This document shows positions 50,363 through 57,015 of a stretch of 64,000 nucleotides of DNA, piece after piece. Source of the stretch: a virus. The notes beneath the pieces are model-generated. The model saw only the letters and a program-made list of their open reading frames with translations, did no database searches and was not told where the DNA came from. Numbering within the stretch: the first letter of the stretch is position 1; every line of letters begins with the position of its first letter. The position numbers and the translations under genes were made by a program. The DNA is taken from positions 186,001 to 250,000 of the IMG/VR virus record IMGVR_UViG_3300044680_000280. The stretch is one strand, 5' to 3'.

Positions 50363-50445
50363 TTCGTTTTGCAGACGAATGCCTTACCACTTGGCGACAA
50401 TCCCCAATGGGGATCGATGGGATTCGAACCCACGAATGCTTGTGA
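50363..50445 (-). tRNA. Candidate circularly permuted tRNA (GCA anticodon)
   Basis: On the minus strand a T-arm (GTGGG-TTCGAAT-CCCAT) and acceptor 3' strand CGATCCC(C) come first, then 4-5 nt, then a tRNA 5' half: GGGATTG, T8, D-arm GCC-AAGTGGTAA-GGC and anticodon arm TTCGT-CTGCAAA-ACGAA. The two acceptor strands pair over 7-8 bp with one G-U. No T-arm follows the 5' half and no 5' half precedes the T-arm. ACAAGCA precedes the T-arm as in RNAs A-C. Confidence 0.5.
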
Positions 50446-50473
50446 GCCACAACAGAGAAACGCGAGAAGGTAG

Positions 50474-50613
50474 AGGGGAGTCCTGGATTCGAACCAGGTG
50501 AGCTTGTAGGAGCTACGAGGGTCCCTTTCTAGGGGGACGAGGTGCAGCGCCGGAATTTTGCCGAAGAAGGCATCTGATTTTTGGTCAGACTGGGACCCAG
50601 TCCCAAACTCCCC
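50474..50613 (-). ncRNA. tRNA-like RNA C with oversized variable region
   Basis: 140 nt closed by GGGGAGT/ACTCCCC with T-arm CCTGG-TTCGAAT-CCAGG. The tight hairpin GGGAC-TGG-GTCCC is followed by TCTGA-CCAAAAA-TCAGA. The variable part (about 75 nt) has GCTGC-ACCTC-GTCCC...GGGAC-CCTC-GTAGC and ends ACAAGCTCA before the T-arm. Same plan as RNAs A and B; loops lack T33, so decoding is doubtful. Confidence 0.65.
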
Positions 50614-50717
50614 ATATGTGCTGTAAGGGATCCAGTATTCTTCCTGGTATATCTCCCCTAAGCCCGAGTCAATCTACATTGCTTCCCCCGAATCGTCAAG
50701 CCGAAAAGTGAACTTTT

Positions 50718-51293
50718 TCAAATGACGAGAAGGCTCGAGGGACTGATGCTGTACCCGACCTTCTTGCCCTTGGTCAAAAACACCTTGGCCGCGTGGGCGA
50801 GATAGGACGAAACGATGGAGATGAACGGAAGGTGCTCCCCGTCCTCGCAGGTTGCCCCGCCGACAGAGCCCTCATCGTCGATGACGAATGACTCGTCCCA
50901 GACGACCCGGCCGAACTCACCGTTAGCGGAAAGAGCTCCGTGCAAGCACGGGATGCCCTGCTTGCGAACGTAGCCCTGAATGATCCGGCGACCTTCCCCG
51001 TTGTCGAGGCAATCGACAACAAGACTCGAACCCCCGAGGAGCGCATGAACGTTGTCGGCGATGAGCTTATTTGGGTTTTGCTCGATCTTGCGAGCGAAGA
51101 GAAAATGCATCGTCTGCGCGAGAGACTGAACCTTCAGCTTGCCGACGCTCGACTTGCCGTGGAACTGGCTCTGCGTGTTCTTCTGCTCCACGCGATCCAT
51201 GTCGATGACGAGAAGAGTCGCGTCCACGTTTCGAAGAAGCTGGACGGCGTGGGACCCGAGAGCCCCAACGCCGACGATGGTGACGCGCCCCAT
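50718..51293 (-). CDS. E1/ThiF-like adenylating enzyme
   Basis: 191 residues from the ATG at 51293, right after the Ubl stop (TGAGATG). Rossmann motif 'TIVGVGALGSHAVQLL', acidic strand end 'LLVIDMDRVEQKNTQSQ' and 'LVVDCLDNGEGRRIIQ' match the ThiF/MoeB/E1 superfamily, which adenylates the C-terminus of ubiquitin-like proteins. The usual Arg of 'NLxRQ' is Ser here. Candidate catalytic Cys lie in 'GIPCLHG' and 'GGATCEDG'; CxxC zinc pairs are absent and it is shorter than typical (about 240). Last gene of the JAB-Ubl-E1 operon. Confidence 0.88.
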   Translation of the reverse strand: MGRVTIVGVGALGSHAVQLLRNVDATLLVIDMDRVEQKNTQSQFHGKSSVGKLKVQSLAQTMHFLFARKIEQNPNKLIADNVHALLGGSSLVVDCLDNGEGRRIIQGYVRKQGIPCLHGALSANGEFGRVVWDESFVIDDEGSVGGATCEDGEHLPFISIVSSYLAHAAKVFLTKGKKVGYSISPSSLLVI

Positions 51294-51294
51294 C

Positions 51295-51582
51295 TCAGAC
51301 GGAGCCGAAGGGGGTTTTCGGTCGGAGATGGATGAGCTGAAAGGGCCGAACGTCGTTCGGAGCGAAACGGTCAACGACGTAGTCGGTGAAGTTTGCGTTC
51401 GCGTCGGCATTGATCCCCGGGACGGTGCCCGTGCGGACCGCTTCCGAGACGAGCCGCCTGACTTCCGTGTCCGACGAATCGAACGGAATCGGAGATACGA
51501 GGTCTCCCGTCTGACCTGCCCACGTCACGTTGACGCGCGCCTCGTGTGCGAGCACTTCCTGGTAAACTTGAACTTGGTCCAT
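51295..51582 (-). CDS. Putative ubiquitin-like protein
   Basis: 95 residues with GAGGAG 7 nt before the ATG. A beta-hairpin start, a central helix ('DTEVRRLVSEAVRTG') and late strands ending 'FQLIHLRPKTPFGSV' suggest a beta-grasp fold. The C-terminus reads FGSV rather than GG, so trimming of SV by the neighbouring JAB peptidase could expose a terminal Gly for E1 activation. The call relies strongly on being between JAB and E1 genes, as in PRTRC-type cassettes. Confidence 0.6.
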   Translation of the reverse strand: MDQVQVYQEVLAHEARVNVTWAGQTGDLVSPIPFDSSDTEVRRLVSEAVRTGTVPGINADANANFTDYVVDRFAPNDVRPFQLIHLRPKTPFGSV

Positions 51583-51600
51583 GGTCTTTCTCCTCTCATC

Positions 51601-51990
51601 TCATTGCCCGCGTTGCTGCGAGCGAAGTCGTAGTTCGTCGATCCACGTGTACCGTAGAGATTCACGCGGAGAGAATATCGTGTAGTCGTAAGGTCCGGGA
51701 CCTTCCCACCGTGCGAGTATGTACCGATCCGCACTGGTAATCCACCAAAAAAGGCGGATGCCGAGACCGAGTTCCACGGCCGAAAAAGTTGTGAGGTCCG
51801 TCCCCGACGGTTCGGGGATCCCGCTGCCAGGATGACTGTGCGCGAAACCCGAAAGGTTGTGCCGGTTTTCCCAGAGCACATCCCAAAGGTCGCGGCTGTC
51901 GGCAAGATGAGTCGGTCCTCGGTCTAAAGGCTCGTGCCAATAGATCGGTTTCCTATCGAGATCGACAACAACGCCCGCTTCAATAGACAT
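51601..51990 (-). CDS. JAB/JAMM metallopeptidase
   Basis: 129 residues. The zinc site is 'GFAHSHPGSGIPEPSGTDL' (H-x-H ... S-x-x-D) with an upstream Glu near 'YWHEPLD'. The gap between the second His and Ser is one residue longer than the classic seven. JAB domains remove or mature ubiquitin-like proteins. It lies 18 nt upstream of the Ubl gene, which fits Ubl processing or deconjugation. Similar to PRTRC-cassette JAB proteins by size and context. Confidence 0.88.
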   Translation of the reverse strand: MSIEAGVVVDLDRKPIYWHEPLDRGPTHLADSRDLWDVLWENRHNLSGFAHSHPGSGIPEPSGTDLTTFSAVELGLGIRLFWWITSADRYILARWEGPGPYDYTIFSPRESLRYTWIDELRLRSQQRGQ

Positions 51991-52032
51991 GGCACGCTTC
52001 TTTCATTCGTCGTCAAGTCATCTCACTCCCCG

Positions 52033-52950
52033 TCAACGAAAGACGACGAGAACTCCCAGAGCTTGAGCCTCCAAGATTACACCGGGAAGTGATTCGAGCG
52101 TAAAGAGGCGGTCGTTCTCTCGCCCAGCGAGGCAGACGCCCGCGTCAACGATCCGTAGGTTCATGTCGCAGACACACTCGAATCGTCGGGCGGAAAGACG
52201 AAATGTAACGATCATCTCCCCACGGTTCGTGCTGTTGTGATGGTCCAGGTATTCAGCTCCCCCGACGGCAAGAGCGGAACGAGCTGCCTCCCCGAAGTCG
52301 AGCCGTGCCGCCTCGCGGCGACCGACCGAGCTTCCGAGCTGGCCAAAAATCCTCTGACGTTCTTCCTCACGTACTCGACGCTCTTCTTCCTCTCGAGCGA
52401 TACGAGCAAGTTCTTCGCGGCGCCTCTGGGCTTCGAGCCGCTGGTAGACCGCCATGCGAAAGGAGGCATCCAACGCAGGTGGAACCCCACGAATGTTGTC
52501 CACAGACGTGATCCCGTCCTGAAAAGCGCGGTTGACGTCATCCTCGAGACCAAGGGGCATCTCCTGGTTGGCGTAAATGAGTGATCCGTCCTCGTACATA
52601 CGACCCACTCGAACACGAGCAAAACGATCGAGCCCGAGTTCGATCAGATGAACCTGCTCTGACTGACGGGCAATGTCCTCGGGAGATGGGTTGCACGGAG
52701 CATCGTCTACCACGAAGCGATCTCCAACAAGGTATCCCGTGTAGGTCTTACCGAGTACCTCGGGAGATGGATCGCACGGACCATCGATCCGGGCCTCTCG
52801 GTTCTTCAACCGAAAACGAAACCACCCAAACTCCCGAGGCAGTCGACCCTGAATGTTCCACGTACGAGCGTTGAGGCGGAGGACCCGTCCACCGACCCAA
52901 GGCGAGACGAGAGTCTCATCCTCAGTTTGCAGTAGGTCTTTCCACCCCAT
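52033..52950 (-). CDS. Unrecognised component of the ubiquitin-like operon
   Basis: 305 residues. The first 100 are beta-rich and contain a tandem 'GPCDPSPE' (about 57) and 'APCNPSPE' (about 84). Residues about 165-205 form a highly charged Arg/Glu coiled coil. The C-terminal 70 residues include three Cys ('FECVCDMNL', 'AGVCLAG') and end in 'LESLPGVILEAQALGVLVVF'. It could fill the E2-like or target role that the operon otherwise lacks, with one of the Cys as acceptor, but I cannot assign a family. Confidence 0.75.
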   Translation of the reverse strand: MGWKDLLQTEDETLVSPWVGGRVLRLNARTWNIQGRLPREFGWFRFRLKNREARIDGPCDPSPEVLGKTYTGYLVGDRFVVDDAPCNPSPEDIARQSEQVHLIELGLDRFARVRVGRMYEDGSLIYANQEMPLGLEDDVNRAFQDGITSVDNIRGVPPALDASFRMAVYQRLEAQRRREELARIAREEEERRVREEERQRIFGQLGSSVGRREAARLDFGEAARSALAVGGAEYLDHHNSTNRGEMIVTFRLSARRFECVCDMNLRIVDAGVCLAGRENDRLFTLESLPGVILEAQALGVLVVFR

Positions 52951-52968
52951 TTTCGCACCCCTGTCGAC

Positions 52969-54834
52969 TCAGGAAGCCCAAACGGGCTTCTCGAGTAGTT
53001 TTGTACGCAAAATTTCGTCAATCAGTGTCACACGAACGACAGGGGTCGACCGTGTTGTTTGTCCGACCGGCGTCGAGCTGACGAGAGCTCGAATCGTACG
53101 AGGAATCGCGTACGGATCCGCAAAGATCCGTTCGTCGATCATGAGACACGGAATTCCGAGAGCCGCGGCCGCACTCGTAATGGCCCCGTAGTTCTCTCCC
53201 GGCACTTCCAGCCACCCGAAGGCGACAGGATTGATGCCCGTGGTTCGAACGGCCGAAACGAACTTCGTCACGTCGCGCTCCCCACCGTCGCCGACGAAAA
53301 GGAAAATGGCATCCTCGTCAGCCCCGGGCTTCAGGTCGTTGAGCACTCGAACGCCCTCCGAGTGCAAGGTGCCGCCGTTTGCCCTGATGTTGAGGAAGGC
53401 GTTCTCGACGCCCGCCGTCGACGGATGACGAATGGTTACGATTCGTCCGACCGTGTTGAAGACCACGACGTGCAGTTTTTCGAGGGGAAACCCCTGAAGA
53501 AACCGACTGATGTAGGTCTTCGCGACCTGGATCGAAGTGTGCATCGATCCAGAGATGTCGACAATGACGTAGATGACGAGGCCCTTGACCGCCGCTGCGA
53601 CTTCACGTTGAAGCGCCTGGTCGGACGCCTCGACGAGCTTCTCAGCAACCTCTCTCGACTTGACGCGGAGGGCAATGTTCGCCGCCCTCATGTCCGTCGC
53701 CGTCTTCATCGCCTGCTCCCAACGAGCCTTGACCGTGGAGTCCTCGAGCAGTCCGAGCTCCTCGATCGTCGGAGTCAAGATACGAATGTCCTTGTCGGAC
53801 AAAGATCCGGCCTCGATGGAAGCCGCCATGATGGCGCGCGTGATGCCCATCTTCGGGGGAACGAGACCGCAGATGCGCTTGTAGTCGGGTCGATCCTTGA
53901 GGATGCGTTGGCAAATCTCGACTTCCGTCAGACCCTCCCACGATTCAGCGGGAGCAACATCCTGCCCGATGCGCATGACGCGGCGACCGTCCTTCGCCTG
54001 AGCCTGCTTCCAGCGAAGGATCTCGAAGAACGATGGCTTGGCGGGACGGTACCCGACGCGCCGAGCGAGCTCCATGACCGTTCGACGGTAGCCCTTTTTG
54101 ACGAGGCCCTGAAGGAGCTTCGGGTTTTCCTCGCGATAGAGCAGCCACTTGGTGACCGCCTTCTCCCAACGACCGAGGAAGGGAGTCCGCGCCGACTTGC
54201 CGAACCCAAGCTCACGGTTAATCGCCGCGACCTGGGGAAGCGTGAGGATCTCGTAGATGCGAACGAGGTCCTTGGCTCGGAGCGCGTGCTCGTCCTTGCT
54301 CGAGTACGTCAGAAGCATCGCCTCACCGACGTCCCGGAAATCTTCGTCGTGGAAGAGAACCTTCCCACCGTCGACGATCGGGTCACCCTTACGGTTTTGG
54401 ACGAGCATGAACGCCGCGAGGATGTCCTTGAGGTCGCGGTGCTCCTTGGTGAACTGGTAGCTCGCCCAACGTGCGGCGAACTCACTGTCCAGCTTCCAGA
54501 CCTCGGCGACCTGGCCATACATCCACGCAACGACCTCGGGAAAGAGCCCCGCCGGACGGTAGTGACTGACGACCTGACCGCGTTCGTTCCTGATCTCGCC
54601 GTTCTCGGCAAGGATACCGACACGAACTTTGACCGTCTTTTTGCCAGCCTTGTCGAGGCGATAAACGACCTTTTGCCCGTCTTCGACCTTGTGCGTCACG
54701 GGCTCCCAACGAACGCCGACGTTGAAGCGCGCGTCCGGAACGATTTGGCCCGGTCTGTTGTGCACCGCGTGGTCTTGGTACGTCAAAAGGGCTTGGATGA
54801 TTCGATCCGCTGCTCCCAGGTTTTCGTTGTTCAT
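52969..54834 (-). CDS. vWA protein with helical N-domain, Ro60/TROVE-like
   Basis: 621 residues. About 400 N-terminal residues are mainly helical repeats; the C-terminal 190 form a vWA domain with MIDAS 'IVDISGSMHTS', 'NGGTLHSEG' (Thr) and 'FVGDGGERD' (Asp). This two-part design is that of Ro60, a ring-shaped RNA-binding protein that holds Y RNAs and misfolded RNAs. The helical part is too divergent for certainty. It heads the operon with JAB, Ubl and E1 genes, with a GGTGTAA element 40 nt upstream, and lies among tRNA-like RNAs that could be its ligands. Confidence 0.7.
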   Translation of the reverse strand: MNNENLGAADRIIQALLTYQDHAVHNRPGQIVPDARFNVGVRWEPVTHKVEDGQKVVYRLDKAGKKTVKVRVGILAENGEIRNERGQVVSHYRPAGLFPEVVAWMYGQVAEVWKLDSEFAARWASYQFTKEHRDLKDILAAFMLVQNRKGDPIVDGGKVLFHDEDFRDVGEAMLLTYSSKDEHALRAKDLVRIYEILTLPQVAAINRELGFGKSARTPFLGRWEKAVTKWLLYREENPKLLQGLVKKGYRRTVMELARRVGYRPAKPSFFEILRWKQAQAKDGRRVMRIGQDVAPAESWEGLTEVEICQRILKDRPDYKRICGLVPPKMGITRAIMAASIEAGSLSDKDIRILTPTIEELGLLEDSTVKARWEQAMKTATDMRAANIALRVKSREVAEKLVEASDQALQREVAAAVKGLVIYVIVDISGSMHTSIQVAKTYISRFLQGFPLEKLHVVVFNTVGRIVTIRHPSTAGVENAFLNIRANGGTLHSEGVRVLNDLKPGADEDAIFLFVGDGGERDVTKFVSAVRTTGINPVAFGWLEVPGENYGAITSAAAALGIPCLMIDERIFADPYAIPRTIRALVSSTPVGQTTRSTPVVRVTLIDEILRTKLLEKPVWAS

Positions 54835-54874
54835 GGTTCTGATCCGATCTTCGGCGCTAGGCCGTCCTCATGGT

Positions 54875-54880
54875 TACACC
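54875..54880 (-). promoter_or_regulatory. GGTGTA promoter-like element before the Ub-like operon
   Basis: Minus-strand GTCGGTGTAACCATG, 40 nt upstream of the vWA/Ro-like start; probably drives the five-gene operon. Confidence 0.5.
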
Positions 54881-54942
54881 GACCCGGTGAATGTCCAGAA
54901 GAATTTCGGGACCGAGTTGTGTCGGCGTTTACTGCAAGTTGG

Positions 54943-55015
54943 GGTGGGCGAGGAGGATCGAACTCCCGCTAACTGGGTCACATCCAGCCGTGCAGACCAC
55001 TACACTACGCTCACC
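54943..55015 (-). tRNA. tRNA-His(GTG)
   Basis: Acceptor GTGAGCG/CGCCCAC with an A-C mismatch at 4-69, discriminator C and an encoded G at -1, both His identity features; anticodon loop ATGTGAC (GTG), T-loop TTCGATC. Confidence 0.92.
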
Positions 55016-55046
55016 ATATCTTCTTCGAGCCTAGTATCCTCGACAA

Positions 55047-55124
55047 TGGTCAGGACGGCGGGACTCGAACCCGCGAAAAAACCTGCTCCCAAAGCAGGCG
55101 CACTAGCCGCTATGCGACGTCCTG
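55047..55124 (-). tRNA. tRNA-Pro(TGG), copy 2
   Basis: Acceptor CAGGACG/CGTCCTG with the Pro-specific C1-G72, discriminator A, encoded CCA, anticodon loop TTTGGGA (TGG) on a perfect CCTGC/GCAGG stem, T-loop TTCGAGT. Confidence 0.93.
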
Positions 55125-55125
55125 G

Positions 55126-55201
55126 TGGTTCCGGGTGGAGGAATTGAACCCACCATAGGCGGAGTCAAAGGCCGCCGTCCTAGCCATTGGACGAACCCGG
55201 A
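55126..55201 (-). tRNA. tRNA-Gln(TTG)
   Basis: Acceptor TCCGGGT/ACCCGGA, discriminator A, encoded CCA, anticodon loop CTTTGAC (TTG), T-loop TTCAATT. Confidence 0.9.
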
Positions 55202-55202
55202 G

Positions 55203-55279
55203 TGGTGGGGCACAAGAGACTCGAACTCGTTCGCAGAAACTTTATCAGAGTTTCCAGGGCAACCCGCCCGTCGTACCCC
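55203..55279 (-). tRNA. tRNA-Ile(GAT)
   Basis: Acceptor GGGGTAC/GTGCCCC, discriminator A, encoded CCA, anticodon loop CTGATAA (GAT) with stem AAACT/AGTTT, T-loop TTCGAGT with one weak T-stem pair. Confidence 0.9.
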
Positions 55280-55302
55280 ATTGATCTATCTACATTATTC
55301 AG

Positions 55303-55387
55303 TGCTCAAGAAGGGACTCGAACCCTTACGTCCTTTCGAACACAGCGACCTCAACGCTGCGTGTCTACCAAATTCCACCACCTGAGC
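55303..55387 (-). tRNA. tRNA-Leu(GAG)
   Basis: Class II: acceptor GCTCAGG/CTTGAGC, discriminator A, anticodon loop TTGAGGT (GAG), long variable arm, T-loop TTCGAGT. Confidence 0.93.
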
Positions 55388-55417
55388 ATTCGTGTAAGTG
55401 ATAAAAGGTAAGTATTC

Positions 55418-55615
55418 GTGTACAGTATAAGAATGTGGTCTTACGTCCGCAAAGGAATTGCCCTCGTCTTACGAATCGTCGGACTCGCAAACCTGGTTAC
55501 GGGAGTGGCAACGCTGGCCCTTGCGTTCGTAGTGGATCCCCTGACATCAAGTCCTGATCCTTGGCGCAGCAATCAAAAAGCCCCTCCCGAGGGGGAGCCC
55601 TCGAAGTCGGAGTGA
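55418..55615 (+). CDS. Small single-pass membrane protein
   Basis: 65 residues (or 60 from the second ATG at 55433). A hydrophobic helix at about 14-40 ('GIALVLRIVGLANLVTGVAT' on) and a Pro/Ser-rich polar tail. Overlaps the next minus gene tail to tail by 43 nt. Possible envelope peptide; function unknown. Confidence 0.5.
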   Translation: MYSIRMWSYVRKGIALVLRIVGLANLVTGVATLALAFVVDPLTSSPDPWRSNQKAPPEGEPSKSE

Positions 55616-55875
55616 CCTCGAATCACGGCCCTAAGCCTCTTTGCCTCCACGAGGAGCTCCGCGTGCGTCAGCTTGTCGAGATCGTCGTCGGGTCCCGGCG
55701 GCGGGACATTGACACGGCACTTCTCTTGCCAGTCCGTGTAACCCTCGCACGTAACCCACGTGCTGACGTACCGACCAGTGTTCCTTTCCCGAAGGGTTTG
55801 GCACCCGCAGTACTGGCATTTCACCCGAAGAATGTCCTGACTGATCCATTCGTCCTCGAGCCAAATGTGGAGCAT
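55573..55875 (-). CDS. Hypothetical zinc-knuckle protein
   Basis: 100 residues. 'KCQYCGCQTL' near residue 20 plus later Cys at about 45 and 53 suggest a zinc site; a helix with a Glu/Leu-rich pattern follows. A GGTGTAA element lies 10 nt before the ATG. No family recognised. Confidence 0.6.
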   Translation of the reverse strand: MLHIWLEDEWISQDILRVKCQYCGCQTLRERNTGRYVSTWVTCEGYTDWQEKCRVNVPPPGPDDDLDKLTHAELLVEAKRLRAVIRGHSDFEGSPSGGAF

Positions 55876-55885
55876 GGACGATGAT

Positions 55886-55891
55886 TACACC
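55886..55891 (-). promoter_or_regulatory. GGTGTA promoter-like element
   Basis: Minus-strand TTCGGTGTAATCAT, 10 nt before the ATG at 55875. Confidence 0.45.
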
Positions 55892-55926
55892 GAACGCTCT
55901 ATTTCGCCTGCGTTTCCGACTACCCC

Positions 55927-55932
55927 GGTGTA
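55927..55932 (+). promoter_or_regulatory. GGTGTA promoter-like element before hydroxylase gene
   Basis: Plus-strand CCCGGTGTAGTGTG, 10 nt before the ATG at 55943. Diverges from the minus element 36 nt away. Confidence 0.45.
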
Positions 55933-55942
55933 GTGTGTAATT

Positions 55943-56464
55943 ATGTTCGCGTTGTTTGCTGCGATAGGCACATTTCTGTACGGAACGCTCGCAGGGTGGG
56001 GAATTCACAAAGCAATACACCAGCGATGGGCGGGTCGATTCTACCGAGCCCATATGACACACCACGTCAAACTTTATCCTCCGCTCGACCTCGTGTCAGA
56101 AAAATACCGCAGCGCGGGCAAGGACAATTCGAACCTGGTTTTCATCCCCGCGATTACCGTCGCGTTCGCGGCACTCGAGTTCCTCATGTGGAAGATCGGC
56201 GCCTCAGTCGGCACTCTCGTCATGTTGGTGATCGAGGGCATCATCATAGGAGCACTGCACGACCTCATGCATACGTGGTTTCACTTGAGCGGAACTCGAC
56301 TGCTCAAATACGAGTGGTTCCAGAGGTTGAAGCGTTATCACTTCTACCATCATCATCACATGCAGCAAAACTTCGGAATCATCTGGTTCGGTTGGGACCG
56401 CGTATTCGGAACCTTTCGGAACCGAGGGCGGTTGGTGGGACAGACGGGAGTCGAACCCGCTTAG
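55943..56464 (+). CDS. Fatty acid hydroxylase / sterol desaturase-like membrane protein
   Basis: 173 residues with hydrophobic helices at about 2-20, 66-85 and 88-105 and the diiron His boxes of the fatty-acid-hydroxylase superfamily: 'HKAIHQ', 'HMTHH', 'HDLMHTWFH' and 'YHFYHHHH'. These enzymes use oxygen to hydroxylate or desaturate membrane lipids or carotenoids. Inferred to alter host envelope lipids. The last 11 codons overlap the T-arm end of RNA E on the opposite strand. Confidence 0.82.
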   Translation: MFALFAAIGTFLYGTLAGWGIHKAIHQRWAGRFYRAHMTHHVKLYPPLDLVSEKYRSAGKDNSNLVFIPAITVAFAALEFLMWKIGASVGTLVMLVIEGIIIGALHDLMHTWFHLSGTRLLKYEWFQRLKRYHFYHHHHMQQNFGIIWFGWDRVFGTFRNRGRLVGQTGVEPA

Positions 56465-56702
56465 GACACGCAAAGGTTTCAATTAGGTAAACGCGCTTCC
56501 TTCCCTTGGCAGTTTGCGGCCAGGCCCTCGAGAGTTACCCCGCGAGGCAAGAGTCAGTGCATCCGCAACCTCGAGACCAATTCACGGCGGTAGAGGTCAA
56601 CCCGAGACTCGCCCTGTTGACATGTGCCACCGCTACTCCGCGTCCCCCGCAAAGGGGTACCGTGCCGTTTTTACGATCGCCTTTCCGTCAGGCTCCTGTC
56701 CC
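56433..56702 (-). ncRNA. 270-nt RNA E: tRNA-like ends with a long insert
   Basis: The 3' end is a tRNA T-arm and acceptor with encoded CCA (GCGGG-TTCGACT-CCCGT-CTGTCCC-A-CCA). The only perfect 5' partner, GGGACAG, is at 56702, followed by a D-arm-like GCC-TGACGGAAA-GGC and 10 nt from tRNA-Pro(CGG). Between lie strong stems, e.g. GTCAAC...GTTGAC inside GCGGTGG...CTACCGC. It may be an intron-bearing tRNA or a new RNA. A shorter 73-nt tRNA starting GGGAAGG is a weaker reading. Confidence 0.4.
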
Positions 56703-56711
56703 AAATCTTCG

Positions 56712-56786
56712 TCCGTGTGAGAGGATTCGAACCTCTGACCCCTTGCTCCCGAAGCAAGTGCGCTAACCAGACTGCGCTACACACGG
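56712..56786 (-). tRNA. tRNA-Pro(CGG)
   Basis: Acceptor CCGTGTG/CACACGG with C1-G72, discriminator A, anticodon loop TTCGGGA (CGG) on a perfect stem CTTGC/GCAAG, T-loop TTCGAAT. Confidence 0.94.
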
Positions 56787-56890
56787 GTGATACTTTACGC
56801 CGACTGAAAAAATGGGAGCGGGATCTGTGTTGCACCAGAATCGCTCGGCTTATGAGACCGAACCGAGAACTATGTCTACTCTTCCCGCGG

Positions 56891-56963
56891 TGACCAGTAG
56901 AGGAATCGAACCTCTGACGCGGAGTGCTTCAAACTCCCGCTCTACCATCTGAGCTAACTGGCC
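56891..56963 (-). tRNA. tRNA-Phe(GAA)
   Basis: Acceptor GGCCAGT/ACTGGTC, discriminator A, anticodon loop TTGAAGC (GAA) with stem GGAGT/ACTCC, T-loop TTCGATT. Confidence 0.94.
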
Positions 56964-56999
56964 GTGTGTAACTTTGGTGACACCTCGGGCTCTCCCCGC

Positions 57000-57005
57000 G
57001 GTGTA
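57000..57005 (+). promoter_or_regulatory. GGTGTA promoter-like element before metalloprotease gene
   Basis: Plus-strand GCGGTGTAAGAAT, 10 nt before the ATG at 57016. Confidence 0.45.
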
Positions 57006-57015
57006 AGAATCGTAC

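Noticed and set aside
50221-50433. A 70-codon minus frame over the permuted-tRNA region
   Set aside because: Its 'GSNPIDPHW' style is the typical translation of tRNA T-arm sequence; no ribosome site.
53059-54972. A 637-codon plus-strand frame opposite the vWA/Ro-like gene
   Set aside because: Antisense shadow with Asp/Arg/Leu-rich composition; the minus-strand gene has clear MIDAS motifs and operon context.
56433-56702. Second tmRNA
   Set aside because: No tag frame ending in AxAA and no conserved 5' TTCGACGG block; kept only as an unclassified RNA.
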